Source: Pseudomonadota bacterium (lineage in GTDB: Bacteria > Pseudomonadota > Gammaproteobacteria > Burkholderiales > Thiobacillaceae). From it: a stretch of 64,000 nucleotides of DNA. The position numbers and the translations under genes are program-made. Positions 16,776 to 27,044 of this stretch are shown one piece after another (within the stretch, counting starts at the first letter, position 1; each line of letters starts with the position of its first letter). The DNA lies in the NCBI GenBank assembly GCA_030653935.1, contig JAURYL010000082.1:18688-82687 (forward strand), written 5' to 3'. The notes under the pieces are model-generated. The model made no database searches. It saw nothing but the letters and a program-made list of their open reading frames with translations, and was not told the DNA's origin.

Positions 16776-18074
16776 ATGATTCCGCCGTCTGGCGACCTGC
16801 CCGCGCGGGTGGCGCAATTTTTACGCCGACATTCTCCCGGCCGGCATCTGGCGGTTGCGTATTCCGGCGGGCTGGATTCCACGGTGCTTCTGCACCTGCT
16901 CGCCGGCCTGCGTGGCGAGGAGGATTTCCAACTCTCCGCCGTGCATGTGCATCACGGCCTGTCGGCGGACGCGGATGCCTGGGCGAGCCATTGCCAGGCG
17001 GTGTGCGCCACCTTGAACGTGCCGCTGCGTCTGGAGCGGGTGGTGGTGAAACGCGCAGGCCAGGGGCTCGAAGCCGCCGCGCGTGAGGCGCGCTACCAGG
17101 TGTTTTCGAGTCTCGCCGTCGATGCCCTGGCGCTGGCGCATCAGCGTGACGACCAGGCGGAAACCGTGCTGCTGCAACTGTTTCGCGGCGCCGGCATGAA
17201 AGGCCTTGCGGCGATGCCGGCGGAACGTGCCCTCGGTACCATCAGGCTGTTGCGGCCGCTGCTCGATGCGACGCGCGGCGAGATCGAGGCTTTTGCCCGC
17301 GCGCGCGGGTTTTCCTGGGTGGATGACGCCAGCAATGCCGACACCGATCTGCGCCGCAACGCGGTCCGCCACCATCTTCTGCCGCGCATCGACAGCCTGT
17401 TTCCCGGGGCTGGCCAGACGCTGGCGCGAGCGGCGGGTCGGTTCGCGGAGAGCGCCGGGTTGCTCGATGCCTTGGCGGAACTGGATGGCGCGGATTGCCG
17501 TGATGGCCTGGAAGTGGCGCGTCTGATGGCGTTGGATGCGGCGCGCGGGCGCAATCTGCTGCGCCGCTATCTGGAATTGCGGGGCCACCCGGTGCGCCGC
17601 GAGCGTTTGCACGAGGCACTGGCGCAGATGCTGGGGGCGCGCGCCGACGCGGAGCCGGCGGTCGATTTCGGCGCGGCCACCCTGCGACGGTTTCAGGGGC
17701 GGCTGCTGCTGGTCGAAAAATCCCCGCCGCCAACCACGCGCGACTGGGTCTGGCGCGGCGAGACCGAGCTCGATCTCGGAGCGGGTGGGCGGCTGCGCTT
17801 CACGGCGACGACGGGGGAGGGCGCGCGCCTACCGAGCCGGGCGACAGTGCGGTTGCGGACGGGCGGCGAGCGGCTCCAGCCGGATGCGCGGCGACCGGAG
17901 CGGACGTTGAAAAATCTTCTGCGCGAAGCCGCCGTGCCGCCCTGGTTACGCGAGCGGCTGCCCCTGCTCTACGTTGATGGCCGCCTCGCCTGGGCGGCGG
18001 AACTCGGTGTCGACGCGGCGTTTCAGCCCGGGCCCGAGGAGCCCGGCTGGCTTATTGCGTGGTGGCCGGCGTAA
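16776..18074 (+). CDS. tilS: tRNA(Ile)-lysidine synthetase
   Basis: 432 aa. The PP-loop ATPase motif SGGLDST lies at about residues 30-36, followed by AVHVHHGLSADAD and LALAHQRDDQAETVLLQLFRGAGMKGL, all typical of TilS. The C-terminal substrate-binding domain includes RTLKNLLREAAVPPWLRERLPL. The enzyme attaches lysine to C34 of tRNA-Ile(CAU) so that it reads AUA codons; it is essential. The 3' end overlaps the convergent SPOR-domain gene by 23 bp. Confidence 0.96.
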   Translation: MIPPSGDLPARVAQFLRRHSPGRHLAVAYSGGLDSTVLLHLLAGLRGEEDFQLSAVHVHHGLSADADAWASHCQAVCATLNVPLRLERVVVKRAGQGLEAAAREARYQVFSSLAVDALALAHQRDDQAETVLLQLFRGAGMKGLAAMPAERALGTIRLLRPLLDATRGEIEAFARARGFSWVDDASNADTDLRRNAVRHHLLPRIDSLFPGAGQTLARAAGRFAESAGLLDALAELDGADCRDGLEVARLMALDAARGRNLLRRYLELRGHPVRRERLHEALAQMLGARADAEPAVDFGAATLRRFQGRLLLVEKSPPPTTRDWVWRGETELDLGAGGRLRFTATTGEGARLPSRATVRLRTGGERLQPDARRPERTLKNLLREAAVPPWLRERLPLLYVDGRLAWAAELGVDAAFQPGPEEPGWLIAWWPA

Positions 18075-18747
18075 GCACGCCCTTCAGGCCCAGGCGGCGA
18101 ATTTCCGCCTGCGCTTTTTCCGCTTCTTCCCGGTTGGCGAACGGCCCCAGATGCACGCGGGTTTCCAGGTGCGCGCGGATGCCCTGTTTTTTCAGCCTGT
18201 CGACCAGTTCGCGCGCCCGCGCCGGTTCGCTGAAGACGCCGAGTTGCACCAGATAGGGCTCGCCCAGCGCCGTGGCCGCGTGGGGCGGCTGGGGGGCGCG
18301 GGACGCGACGGCTGGCGCCGGGATTGAAGCCGGAGCAGTAGCCTGCGCCGTCCGCATCGGGGCGTTGCTGACCCGGGGCGGCGGCGGCGTGTCGCGCGTT
18401 GATGCTGTACCCGCCGGCGCGGGTGTCGGGGCGGCGGCGGTGGGCGTGGTTTCTCCAGGTGTTTCTGCCGCCGGTCCGTCCTCGGGTGAGTCGGTGGTTA
18501 CCTCGGGGTCCACGTCGGGGGCGGTTTGCGGCGGCGCGCTTTGCTGCATCGGCGCCGAGACGATGGGGCTGGGCAGTGCCGATGGTGCCGCTGGTTCGGG
18601 TTTTCTGCCGCCCCCCTGATCCAGCCACCACAGGCCGGCCAAGGCTGCGGCTGTCACCACGCCCGCCACGCCCAGGCGCAGCAGTGCCTTGCGCCTTACA
18701 TCGTCGTTCTCCGCCACGCCACTGATCGGGCTGTTTTCAACCGCCAT
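18052..18747 (-). CDS. SPOR-domain membrane protein
   Basis: 231 aa with one transmembrane segment (about residues 23-43, LRLGVAGVVTAAALAGLWWL). A long Pro/Ala/Thr-rich periplasmic linker (about 45-155) follows, then a C-terminal SPOR domain (about 160-231) beginning YLVQLGVFSEPARARELVDRL. SPOR domains bind denuded peptidoglycan glycans at the septum, so a cell-division role of the FtsN/DedD kind is likely. It is convergent with, and overlaps, tilS. Confidence 0.88.
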   Translation of the reverse strand: MAVENSPISGVAENDDVRRKALLRLGVAGVVTAAALAGLWWLDQGGGRKPEPAAPSALPSPIVSAPMQQSAPPQTAPDVDPEVTTDSPEDGPAAETPGETTPTAAAPTPAPAGTASTRDTPPPPRVSNAPMRTAQATAPASIPAPAVASRAPQPPHAATALGEPYLVQLGVFSEPARARELVDRLKKQGIRAHLETRVHLGPFANREEAEKAQAEIRRLGLKGVLTPATTQ

Positions 18748-18891
18748 TGTTCGCTCCTCGCCGCGCCCTGGAATGGCGCATCGCCTTTATTTTAGGGGCC
18801 TTTCGTGGTAACTTCCGCGCGCTTTTTTCGCGTCTTTTCAACGCCTTCCCTCTCTTTCTCAAATCCCGATTCGTAATTGGAGCACCGCTAC

Positions 18892-19320
18892 ATGGCTATT
18901 GAACGCACCCTGTCCATTATCAAACCCGATGCCGTCGCCAAGAATGTCATCGGCAAGATCTATTCCCGTTTCGAGAGCAACGGCCTCAAGGTCATCGCCG
19001 CCCGCATGGCCTGGCTGTCCGAGCAGGAAGCCGGCGGTTTCTACGCCGTGCACAAGGATCGTCCTTTCTACAAGGACCTGGTTGCTTTCATGACCTCCGG
19101 CCCGGTGATGATCCAGGCGCTGGAAGGCGAAGATGCCATCGCCAAGAACCGTGATCTGATGGGCGCCACCGATCCCAAGAAAGCGGAAGCCGGCACCATC
19201 CGCGCCGACTTCGCCGAGAGCATCGACGCCAACGCTGTGCATGGCTCCGACGGCCCCGACACCGCGAAAGTGGAAGTAGCCTATTTCTTCCCGGAAATGA
19301 ACGTCTACGCTGGCCGTTGA
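18892..19320 (+). CDS. ndk: Nucleoside diphosphate kinase
   Basis: 142 aa, standard length. [15 protein letters not shown] lies at the N-terminus and the active-site histidine is in [21 protein letters not shown]. The enzyme balances nucleoside triphosphates using ATP. The ATG at 18892 follows TTGGAG. It begins the conserved ndk-rlmN-pilW-rodZ-ispG-hisS-yfgM-bamB-der cluster. Confidence 0.97.
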   Translation: MAIERTLSIIKPDAVAKNVIGKIYSRFESNGLKVIAARMAWLSEQEAGGFYAVHKDRPFYKDLVAFMTSGPVMIQALEGEDAIAKNRDLMGATDPKKAEAGTIRADFAESIDANAVHGSDGPDTAKVEVAYFFPEMNVYAGR

Positions 19321-19364
19321 TCACACCAGGCGGGTGGCCGTAAACGCCACCCGCCTCCGCCGCC

Positions 19365-20453
19365 ATGCAAAACCTCCTCGATCTCGATCTTCCCGGACTC
19401 GTCGCTTTCTTTGAAAGCATCGGCGAGAAGCCGTTTCGTGCGCGCCAGGTACTGCGCTGGTTGCATCAATATGGCGCCGACGACTTCGACCAGATGACCG
19501 ACCTGGCCAAATCCCTGCGCGCCAAGTTGCCCACGGTGGCCGAAATTCGGCCGCCGGTGCTGGGACACGAACAGGTGTCTGACGACGGCACCCGCAAGTG
19601 GCTGCTGGAAGTCGGCCCGCAAAATCGGGTCGAGACGGTGTTCATTCCGGAAGCCGAGCGCGGCACCCTGTGCGTTTCCACGCAAGTGGGTTGCGCGCTG
19701 GAGTGCACCTTCTGTTCGACCGGCCGGCAGGGCTTCAACCGCAATCTGTCGGCGGCGGAAATCATCGGCCAGCTGTGGTGGGCGAACAAGGCGATGGGGC
19801 GTGACCCGAAAGGCGATCGCATCATCTCCAACGTGGTGTTGATGGGCATGGGCGAACCTCTGCTCAACTTCGACAATACCGTGACCGCCGTATCCATGAT
19901 GCTCGACGACCATGCCTATGGCCTGTCGAAGCGGCGCGTCACCATTTCCACCTCCGGTATCGTGCCCGCGATGGATCGGCTGCGCGCGCAGATGCCAGTG
20001 GCCCTGGCGGTATCCCTGCATGCGCCCAACGACGCCCTGCGCGACCAGTTGGTGCCAATCAACCGCAAATATCCTTTGAAAGAATTGATGCCCGCCTGCC
20101 AGCGCTATGTTCAGGACGGCCCGCGCGACTTCATTACTTTTGAATACGTCATGCTCGATGGCATCAATGATCGTCCCGAGCATGCCGAACAGTTGTTGCA
20201 GCTCACCCGTGATGTGAACTGCAAGTTCAACCTGATTCCCTTCAATCCGTTCCCGAATTCCGGATATCGCCGTTCGCCATCCGAGACCGTGCGCCGTTTT
20301 GCCAGTCTCCTCATGGGCGGCGGCAAGATCGCGACGACGCGCAAGACGCGCGGTGACGACATCGACGCCGCCTGCGGCCAGTTGGCCGGCGAGGTGCAGG
20401 ACAAGTCGCGGCGTGTGGCCAGTCGTATCGAGAAATTCATGGGGGCGGCATGA
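19365..20453 (+). CDS. rlmN: Dual-specificity RNA methyltransferase RlmN
   Basis: 362 aa radical-SAM enzyme that methylates C2 of A2503 in 23S rRNA and A37 in some tRNAs. The CX3CX2C cluster motif CALECTFC occupies residues 110-117, followed by [16 protein letters not shown]. The N-terminal [14 protein letters not shown], the [16 protein letters not shown] stretch and the C-terminal [15 protein letters not shown], which carries a catalytic cysteine, confirm the family. It overlaps the pilW start by 4 bp. Confidence 0.97.
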   Translation: MQNLLDLDLPGLVAFFESIGEKPFRARQVLRWLHQYGADDFDQMTDLAKSLRAKLPTVAEIRPPVLGHEQVSDDGTRKWLLEVGPQNRVETVFIPEAERGTLCVSTQVGCALECTFCSTGRQGFNRNLSAAEIIGQLWWANKAMGRDPKGDRIISNVVLMGMGEPLLNFDNTVTAVSMMLDDHAYGLSKRRVTISTSGIVPAMDRLRAQMPVALAVSLHAPNDALRDQLVPINRKYPLKELMPACQRYVQDGPRDFITFEYVMLDGINDRPEHAEQLLQLTRDVNCKFNLIPFNPFPNSGYRRSPSETVRRFASLLMGGGKIATTRKTRGDDIDAACGQLAGEVQDKSRRVASRIEKFMGAA

Positions 20454-21235
20454 AGCGGGGGGCATTCTGGCTGCTGCTGGCGCTCGCGGGTTGCGCGGCG
20501 CCGCAGGCGCCCATGCAAAGCAGCCCGGAAACGCGTCCCGCCAGCCGTAGCGACATTCGCGCCCAGGTGCATACCGATCTGGCCGCCAATTACTATTTGC
20601 GCGAGCAGTATGCCGTGTCGCTCCAGGAACTCACGGCGGCGCTCAAGGTGGATTCCGGCTACGCGCCGGCCTACAACATGCTCGGCCTGGTGCATGGCGC
20701 CCTGCGCGAGGATGCGCGCGCGGAGGAAAACTTCCGTCGCGCCCTCGAACGCTCACCGCAATACTCCGAGGCGCACAACAACTTCGGCTTGTTCCTGTGC
20801 CAGCGCAAACGCATGAAGGAAGCCCGCGAGCGCTTCGAATCGGCGCTGAACAATCCGCTCTACGCCTCGCCGGAGAAGGCGCTCAGCAATGCTGGCGCCT
20901 GTAGTCTGGAACAGGGCGACCTGGACGCGGCGGAGATGTATTACAAGCGCGCCACCTTGCGCGCGCCCAATCACGCATCCGCGCAACTCGGCCTGGCCGA
21001 AGTCAATTATCGCCAGGGACGCTGGCTGGCCGCGCGGGTGATGTTGCGGCAACTCACCGAACAGTCCGAGGTCGGCGCCCAGGCGCTCTGGCTGGGAGTG
21101 CGCATCGAGCGCCGCCTCGGCGACCGTGAGGCGGAAGCCAACTATGGCGCGCAGTTGCGTCGTCGCTTCCCGGTATCCATGCAAACCCAATGGCTGATCA
21201 CCGGCCAGTACGATGAGATGGGAGGCCTGTTATGA
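20450..21235 (+). CDS. pilW: Type IV pilus biogenesis TPR lipoprotein PilW/PilF
   Basis: 261 aa outer-membrane lipoprotein. The lipobox LALAGC is at about residue 15, followed by tandem TPR motifs ([56 protein letters not shown] and further copies). PilF/PilW is the pilotin that takes the PilQ secretin to the outer membrane. Overlaps with rlmN and rodZ (4 bp each) indicate translational coupling. No other pil genes are in the window. Confidence 0.92.
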   Translation: MKRGAFWLLLALAGCAAPQAPMQSSPETRPASRSDIRAQVHTDLAANYYLREQYAVSLQELTAALKVDSGYAPAYNMLGLVHGALREDARAEENFRRALERSPQYSEAHNNFGLFLCQRKRMKEARERFESALNNPLYASPEKALSNAGACSLEQGDLDAAEMYYKRATLRAPNHASAQLGLAEVNYRQGRWLAARVMLRQLTEQSEVGAQALWLGVRIERRLGDREAEANYGAQLRRRFPVSMQTQWLITGQYDEMGGLL

Positions 21236-22164
21236 GCGCGACGGAACAACCGCTGCCGCAAACGCAAGCCGAAACGCCGCCGTCCACGCATTCCGCCGTG
21301 TTTCACCCGGGGTTTGGCGACAAACTGAAGCTCGGGCGCGAGGCGCTCGGGCTGACTTTCGCCGATGTGGCGGCCAAGCTCAAACTCAGTGAGCGCCAGA
21401 TCGAGGCCATGGAAGCGGAAGACTTCGCGCATCTGCCGGGCGAGGTTTTCAGCCGTGGTTTTGTGCGCAATTACGCGCGTCTGCTGAATGTCGATCCGGC
21501 GCTGCTCATCGTCCCGGTGGATATCCACGCGGCCGTGGCCGAAACCATCACCGCGCCCAGCGAGAACGTGATCTTTTCCTCACCCGGACTCCGCCGCTGG
21601 GTGTTGTTGCCATTGTTGGTGCTGGGTTTCTTCGTGCTGCTGGTGGCGCTGCTCTATTACTGGCTGCGCCAGGGCGAGGATGCCCTGATCGGCGAATTGG
21701 CGACGGCGCCCGCCGCCGTGACGATGTCGCAACCGGCCCCCGTCAGCCCGCTTCCCCTCAGCCCGCTTCCCCCGGTTACCCCGGAAGCCGCGGCGGTCGT
21801 CGATGCCGCCACCCCGCCGGAGGTGCCGGTTTCGCCGGCACCCGCGACGGCGGCCACCATGGCGCCACCAGCCATGCTGCCGCTGGCGGCGGTGGTCGCG
21901 CCGACACCAGTACCCACGGCCGGCGGCAAGGTCCGTACCCTGCGTTTCGCGCCCTCGCTGGACTCCTGGATTCAAGTGGTGGACGGCCAGGGCAAACGCT
22001 ATTCCAAACTGGTCCGCGCCGGCAGCGTCGAAATGTTCGCCGGCGAGCCCCCGTTCAAACTGGTGGTGGGTGAGGCGGCGCAGGTGAAACTGAACTATGA
22101 CGGCCACCTCATCGACCTCACCCCCTATATCGGGCAGAAGGTCGCCCGCCTGACCCTGGAATGA
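21232..22164 (+). CDS. rodZ: Cell-shape protein RodZ
   Basis: 310 aa. An N-terminal helix-turn-helix of the Xre type (about residues 22-90, [23 protein letters not shown] with FVRNYARLL) is followed by one transmembrane helix (about 122-143) and a Pro/Val-rich linker. The C-terminal periplasmic DUF4115 domain contains [20 protein letters not shown]. RodZ links MreB filaments to the membrane for rod shape. In many related genomes it lies upstream of ispG, as here. Confidence 0.93.
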   Translation: MSATEQPLPQTQAETPPSTHSAVFHPGFGDKLKLGREALGLTFADVAAKLKLSERQIEAMEAEDFAHLPGEVFSRGFVRNYARLLNVDPALLIVPVDIHAAVAETITAPSENVIFSSPGLRRWVLLPLLVLGFFVLLVALLYYWLRQGEDALIGELATAPAAVTMSQPAPVSPLPLSPLPPVTPEAAAVVDAATPPEVPVSPAPATAATMAPPAMLPLAAVVAPTPVPTAGGKVRTLRFAPSLDSWIQVVDGQGKRYSKLVRAGSVEMFAGEPPFKLVVGEAAQVKLNYDGHLIDLTPYIGQKVARLTLE

Positions 22165-22171
22165 TGCCGCG

Positions 22172-23401
22172 ATGACGATGAGTGAAACGATAGTGCGGCG
22201 CCCGACGCGGCGTGTCATGGTGGGTCATGTCGCGGTGGGCGGCGGCGCCCCGGTGGTGGTGCAGTCGATGACCAATACCGATACCGCTGACGTCGCCGGA
22301 ACAGTCATCCAGGTCTATGACCTCTGGCAGGCCGGCTCGGAAGTGGTGCGGCTCACCGTCAATACCGAGGAAGCCGCGCGCGGCGTCGTCGCCATCCGCG
22401 AGAAGCTCGACGCCATGGGCTGCAATGTGCCGCTGGTCGGCGATTTCCATTTCAACGGCCACCGTCTGGTCAAGGCCGTGCCCGAATGCGTGCCGGCGCT
22501 CGCCAAGCTGCGTATCAACCCCGGCAACGTCGGTCGCGGCGCGAAAAAGGAAGAGCAGTTCGCCATCCTGGTGGAAGCGGCCGCGCGCCACGACAAGGCG
22601 GTACGCATCGGCGTCAACTGGGGCAGCCTGGATCAGGAATTGCTGGCGCGGATGATGGACGACAACGCGCAACGCGCCGTGCCGCATGAGCCGAAACAGG
22701 TGATGCGCAACGCGCTCATCGTCTCCGCGCTGGAATCCGCCGCGCGCGCCGAAGCCCTGGGCCTGCCGGGCAATCGCATCATCCTGTCGTGCAAGCTGTC
22801 CGGGGTGCAGGACCTCGTCCAGGTCTACCGCGATCTCGCCAGCCGTACCGACTACGCCCTGCACCTCGGCTTGACCGAGGCGGGTATGGGCAGCAAGGGC
22901 ATCGTCGCCTCCACGGCGGCGCTGGCCATCCTGTTGCAGGAAGGCATCGGCGACACCATCCGCGTCTCGCTCACCCCGCAACCGGGCGAGTCGCGCACCA
23001 CCGAGGTCCAGGTGGCGCAGGAGATCCTGCAAACCCTGGGGCTGCGCTCCTTCACGCCCCTGGTCACCGCTTGTCCCGGCTGCGGCCGCACCACCAGCAT
23101 GGTGTTCCAGGAACTGGCGCAGAAGATCCAGAATTGGTTGCGCAGCCAGATGCAGGTCTGGCGCGGCAACTACCCCGGCGTCGAAACCATGAACGTGGCG
23201 GTGATGGGCTGTGTGGTGAACGGCCCCGGCGAGAGCAAACACGCCAATGTCGGCATCAGCCTGCCCGGCACCGGCGAGGTCCCGGTGGCCCCGGTCTATG
23301 TCGACGGCAAAAAGACCGTCACCCTCAAGGGCGACCAGATCGCCGAGGAGTTCCAGGCCATCGTCGAGGACTACGTCGTGCGCACCTATGGCCCCAAATA
23401 A
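22172..23401 (+). CDS. ispG: 4-hydroxy-3-methylbut-2-enyl diphosphate synthase
   Basis: 409 aa iron-sulfur enzyme of the MEP isoprenoid pathway (GcpE). Visible signatures are [11 protein letters not shown] near the N-terminus, LRINPGNVG, and the cluster cysteines in ACPGCGRT and GCVVNGPGE. It converts MEcPP to HMBPP using ferredoxin or flavodoxin electrons. It starts 7 bp after rodZ. Confidence 0.97.
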   Translation: MTMSETIVRRPTRRVMVGHVAVGGGAPVVVQSMTNTDTADVAGTVIQVYDLWQAGSEVVRLTVNTEEAARGVVAIREKLDAMGCNVPLVGDFHFNGHRLVKAVPECVPALAKLRINPGNVGRGAKKEEQFAILVEAAARHDKAVRIGVNWGSLDQELLARMMDDNAQRAVPHEPKQVMRNALIVSALESAARAEALGLPGNRIILSCKLSGVQDLVQVYRDLASRTDYALHLGLTEAGMGSKGIVASTAALAILLQEGIGDTIRVSLTPQPGESRTTEVQVAQEILQTLGLRSFTPLVTACPGCGRTTSMVFQELAQKIQNWLRSQMQVWRGNYPGVETMNVAVMGCVVNGPGESKHANVGISLPGTGEVPVAPVYVDGKKTVTLKGDQIAEEFQAIVEDYVVRTYGPK

Positions 23402-23425
23402 GTACAGAGCAAGCAAAGAACTCCG

Positions 23426-24694
23426 ATGAGCAACCAACTCCGCGCCGTGCGCGGCATGAACGACCTCCTGCCGGCGGACAGCCCGCTCTGGCAATACTTC
23501 GAGGCCACCCTGCGCGGCTGGCTGAAGTCCTATGGCTACCGCGAACTGCGCACGCCCATCCTGGAACACACCGGCCTGTTCAAGCGCGCCATCGGCGAGG
23601 TGACCGATATCGTCGAGAAGGAGATGTATACCTTCGTCGACGAACTCAACGGCGAGAGCATGACCCTGCGTCCGGAGGGCACGGCAAGTTGTGTGCGCGC
23701 GGTGATTGAGCACAACCTCCTGTTCGAGGGCGGCAAGCGGCTCTGGTATGCCGGTCCCATGTTCCGCCACGAGCGACCGCAGAAAGGGCGCTACCGGCAG
23801 TTCCACCAGTTCGGCATCGAGGCCCTGGGTTTCGCCGGGCCGGATCTGGATATCGAACATCTGCTGATGACCGCGCGCCTGTGGCGGCTGCTCGGCCTCG
23901 CCGACTGCGTGCGGCTGGAGATCAATTCCCTGGGCGGCGCCGAGTCGCGCGCCCGGCATCGGGAGAAGCTGATCGCCTATTTCCTGACGCATGAGTCCGA
24001 ACTGGACGCTGACGCGAAACGTCGCCTGCACAGCAATCCGCTGCGTATCCTCGACAGCAAGAATCCGGCCATGCAAGCGCTGGTGGAGGCCGCGCCGCGT
24101 TTGATGGATGAACTGGACGACACCGCGCTGGCTCACTTCGAGGCGGTGAAGCGGGGCCTGGAGGACGCGGGCATTGCCTACACGATCAATCCGCGTCTGG
24201 TGCGCGGTCTCGATTACTACAACTTTACCGTGTACGAATGGGTGACGGATCGGCTCGGTGCTCAGGGCACGGTCTGCGCCGGCGGCCGCTACGATGGTCT
24301 GGTCGCGCAGCTCGGCGGCAAGCCGGCGCCGGCCTGTGGCTATGCCATGGGGGTGGAACGTCTGCTGGCGTTGCTGGTCGAGGTTGGTGTGGCTACGCCC
24401 GCCGACGCGCCGGATGTCTATCTGGTCAACGTCGGCGAGGCCGCCACGCGCTTCGCCATGCAAGCCGGTGAAGCCCTGCGTGACGCCGGTCTGGATGTCG
24501 TGTTGCATGGCGGCGGCGGCAGTTTCAAATCACAGATGAAGAAGGCCGATGCCAGCGGCGCCCGTTACGCCATGATCATCGGCGATGACGAAGCCGTGGC
24601 CGGCGAAGTGACCATCAAACCCCTGCGTGGGGATGGTGAACAACAGCGCATCGCTCTGGCGAAGGCGGTGGAATTTTTCAAGCTCGTGGGATGA
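23426..24694 (+). CDS. hisS: Histidyl-tRNA synthetase
   Basis: 422 aa class II synthetase. N-terminal [16 protein letters not shown], motif 2 [19 protein letters not shown], the histidine-A motif [14 protein letters not shown] and motif 3 [13 protein letters not shown] are all present. The C-terminal anticodon-binding domain includes [16 protein letters not shown]. It lies directly downstream of ispG in the conserved cluster. Confidence 0.97.
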   Translation: MSNQLRAVRGMNDLLPADSPLWQYFEATLRGWLKSYGYRELRTPILEHTGLFKRAIGEVTDIVEKEMYTFVDELNGESMTLRPEGTASCVRAVIEHNLLFEGGKRLWYAGPMFRHERPQKGRYRQFHQFGIEALGFAGPDLDIEHLLMTARLWRLLGLADCVRLEINSLGGAESRARHREKLIAYFLTHESELDADAKRRLHSNPLRILDSKNPAMQALVEAAPRLMDELDDTALAHFEAVKRGLEDAGIAYTINPRLVRGLDYYNFTVYEWVTDRLGAQGTVCAGGRYDGLVAQLGGKPAPACGYAMGVERLLALLVEVGVATPADAPDVYLVNVGEAATRFAMQAGEALRDAGLDVVLHGGGGSFKSQMKKADASGARYAMIIGDDEAVAGEVTIKPLRGDGEQQRIALAKAVEFFKLVG

Positions 24695-24695
24695 A

Positions 24696-24716
24696 GTGAA
24701 CGCGGCGAACCGCATC
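24696..24716. repeat. Dispersed repeat copy 3, inverted
   Basis: GTGAACGCGGCGAACCGCAT is the reverse complement of the core at 11588-11618. It lies in the hisS-yfgM gap, immediately after hisS stops. Confidence 0.55.
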
Positions 24717-24785
24717 GGCTAACGTGATGTGGTTCGTTCCTCACCCCACCCCGCGAAACTCGTAACTCATACGTGGAGTAAATGC

Positions 24786-25415
24786 ATGGCGTTCGATCTG
24801 GAAGAACAGGAACAACTCGACGAGTTCAAGGCGTGGTGGAAACAGCACGGCATGAAGGTGATTCTGGGCGTGACCGTGTTTCTCGCCGCCGTCGGCGGTT
24901 GGCGCGCCTGGCAGACCTGGCAGCACAACCAGGCGGCCGAGGCCTCCATGCTGTTCGACACGGCGGTGCAGGCGGCGTCGATGAACGATGTCAAGTCGGC
25001 CAAGGAAGTGACCGCCCGGATCATGGAAAACCAGTCGAGCACCGCCTATGCGACTCCCGCCGCCTGGTTGGCCGGTCGTGTCAATCACGATAGCGGCGAC
25101 CTGAAAAGCGCGCGCGCCCAGTATGAGTACGCGCTTGAACATGCCGACGACGACGGCCTCAAGCAGCTCGCGCGGATTCGCCTGGCCGGCATTCGTTTCG
25201 AGGACAAGGACCCCGTCGGCGCCCTGGCGCTGCTCGAAGGCGCCTTCTCCCCGGCCTTCCAGAGCCTGGCCGCGCAACTCAAGGGCGATATCCTGGCCGA
25301 ACAAGGCAAGACCGCGGACGCTCGCGCCGCCTACAAACTGGCGCTGGAGAAGCTCGACGACAAGAGTTCCCTGAAACCGCTGCTGGAAATTCGTCTGGAT
25401 GGACTGGGAGGCTGA
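24786..25415 (+). CDS. yfgM: YfgM-family membrane-anchored TPR protein
   Basis: 209 aa. A cytoplasmic N-terminus with the family signature EQEQLDEFKAWWKQHG is followed by one membrane helix (about residues 22-42) and a periplasmic TPR-like helical domain. YfgM associates with the SecYEG translocon and PpiD in E. coli. The ATG at 24786 is the first one compatible with the family N-terminus, although an out-of-frame ATG lies 4 bp before it. It ends 1 bp before the bamB GTG. Confidence 0.92.
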   Translation: MAFDLEEQEQLDEFKAWWKQHGMKVILGVTVFLAAVGGWRAWQTWQHNQAAEASMLFDTAVQAASMNDVKSAKEVTARIMENQSSTAYATPAAWLAGRVNHDSGDLKSARAQYEYALEHADDDGLKQLARIRLAGIRFEDKDPVGALALLEGAFSPAFQSLAAQLKGDILAEQGKTADARAAYKLALEKLDDKSSLKPLLEIRLDGLGG

Positions 25416-25416
25416 C

Positions 25417-26580
25417 GTGCTGAAACGCGCTTTGTTTATCGCCAGCCTCGCCACCGCCTCGGCGGTCTCGCTCGGCGGTTGCTCCACGATCAGCGGCTGG
25501 TTCGGTTCCAGCACGCCCGTCGCCAAGCCGGCCGAGCTGGTTGAATTCAACGCCGTCGCCAGCCTGGCGCGGCAGTGGGAGGCCAAGATCGGCGCCGCCG
25601 GCGCCTACGATTTTTCGCCGGGAACCGATGGCGAGGCGGTTTATGTCGCCGCCAGCGACGGTGGACTGAGCAAGCTGGATCTGGCGAGCGGCCGCGAACT
25701 CTGGCGCGTCGATGCCGGGCAGACACTCTCCGCCGGCGTTGGTGTCGGCGAGGGTCTGGTGCTGGTGGGCACGCCCAAGGGCGAACTGCTCGCCTACAAG
25801 GCGAGCGATGGCAGCCCCGCCTGGAAGGCCAGGCTGTCCGGTGAAATCCTGGTGCCGCCGGTAGTCGCGGCCGGTGTCGTCGCCGCGCGCGGCAACGACG
25901 GCAAGATCGCCCTGTTCGAGGCGCGCGACGGCAAGCAACGCTGGGCCAACAGCCGCGCATTGCCGACGCTGACCCTGCGCGAGCAGGGCCAGCTGCTGCT
26001 CACCGACAACGCGCTTTATGCCGGTAACGCCGGCGGCAAGTTGAGCGCGCTTTCTCTGGTGAACGGCGCGCCGCTATGGGAATCCAACATCGCGCTGCCG
26101 CGTGGTGTCACCGAGCTGGAGCGGATCGCCGACGTGGTCGGCCCGCTGGCGCTGGACGCGCGACTGATTTGCGCCGCCGCCTACCAGGGTCGCATCGCCT
26201 GCGTCGACCGTGTGACCGGTAACGGCGCCTGGGCGCGCGACCTCTCCTCGCTACGCGGCGTCGACATGGATGCGCGCTATGTCTACGTCGGCGATGACCA
26301 CGGCGCGCTCTATGCCTATGAGCGCACGCGTGGCAGCAATGCCTGGAAGCAGGACAAACTGCGTGATCGACGCCTCTCCAGCCCGGTCGCCGTGGCTGAT
26401 CGCTACGTCGCGGTGGGGGATTACCAGGGCCAGATCCACCTGATCAACGCCGAGAACGGCGCCTTCGCCGCCCGCGCCGCCACCGACGGCAGCGCCATCA
26501 ACAGCGTCATGATTCCGCTGAAAGCCGGTCTGGTCGTCCAGACCGCCAATGGCGGCGTGATGGCGTTCAAGATTCAATAG
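25417..26580 (+). CDS. bamB: Outer membrane assembly lipoprotein BamB
   Basis: 387 aa, lipobox SLGGC, then an eight-bladed PQQ-type beta-propeller with repeated blade motifs such as YVAASDGGLSKLDLASGRELWR and LVLVGTPKGELLAYKASDGSPAW. BamB scaffolds beta-barrel insertion in the BAM complex. I chose the GTG at 25417: GGAGG precedes it, and the upstream in-frame ATG (25399) would put an acidic MDWEAD ahead of the signal peptide. It follows yfgM almost without a gap, as in most proteobacteria. Confidence 0.94.
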   Translation: MLKRALFIASLATASAVSLGGCSTISGWFGSSTPVAKPAELVEFNAVASLARQWEAKIGAAGAYDFSPGTDGEAVYVAASDGGLSKLDLASGRELWRVDAGQTLSAGVGVGEGLVLVGTPKGELLAYKASDGSPAWKARLSGEILVPPVVAAGVVAARGNDGKIALFEARDGKQRWANSRALPTLTLREQGQLLLTDNALYAGNAGGKLSALSLVNGAPLWESNIALPRGVTELERIADVVGPLALDARLICAAAYQGRIACVDRVTGNGAWARDLSSLRGVDMDARYVYVGDDHGALYAYERTRGSNAWKQDKLRDRRLSSPVAVADRYVAVGDYQGQIHLINAENGAFAARAATDGSAINSVMIPLKAGLVVQTANGGVMAFKIQ

Positions 26581-26712
26581 GTCGGGTCAGGAACAACCCC
26601 GGCTTCCTGTCGGCTGTTCGAGACGCCGGAGGGGATGCCGGCGCTACAGGTTGCACCGAGGCGGGTAGCGTCTGTTTCGCCACCGATTTCGCTTCTTGTT
26701 CGGTAGGCGCGC

Positions 26713-26736
26713 GCGGTGCTACCCTGGTGGCACCGC
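26713..26736. promoter_or_regulatory. Operator-like inverted repeat of the toxin-antitoxin pair
   Basis: 11-nt arms GCGGTGCTACC and GGTGGCACCGC pair at 10 of 11 positions around a 2-nt spacer. It ends 20 bp before the antitoxin ATG. Ribbon-helix-helix antitoxins autorepress through such dyads next to their own promoter, so this is the probable autoregulatory site. Confidence 0.7.
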
Positions 26737-26756
26737 TTAGTAATTGGAGACCAGGC

Positions 26757-27041
26757 ATGTCCGTCGCCACCACCACACTGAAACTTCCGGGACCCCTCAA
26801 ATCCCGCATCGTCCACGCCGCCGAATACGCCGGGAAAACCCCCCACGCCTTCATGCTCGAAGCCCTGCAAGCGCAAACCGAATTGGCGGAAAGGCGGCGC
26901 GAATTCGTCGATGCCGCGCTTCAATCCAGGGAAGAAGTCGCCCAATATGGTCTGGTCTACGACGCCGACGAAGTGTTCAGTTACATCCAGGCCCTGTTGG
27001 AAGGCAAACCGGCTGAACGCCCCGCGCCGACCAAGTTGTAA
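26757..27041 (+). CDS. Ribbon-helix-helix antitoxin (CopG/ParD type)
   Basis: 94 aa. The N-terminal TTTLKLPGPLKSRIVHAAEYAGKTPHAFMLEA fits a ribbon-helix-helix DNA-binding domain, with one beta strand then two helices. The rest is a charged helical tail suited to wrapping a toxin. TTGGAG lies 8 bp upstream of the ATG. The gene sits between bamB and der, which are adjacent in most relatives, so the pair is an insertion. Confidence 0.85.
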   Translation: MSVATTTLKLPGPLKSRIVHAAEYAGKTPHAFMLEALQAQTELAERRREFVDAALQSREEVAQYGLVYDADEVFSYIQALLEGKPAERPAPTKL

Positions 27042-27044
27042 GCC

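Noticed and set aside
22118..24508. A 796-codon minus-strand frame opposite ispG and hisS
   Set aside because: Same antisense-shadow pattern; both plus-strand genes are fully recognisable enzymes.
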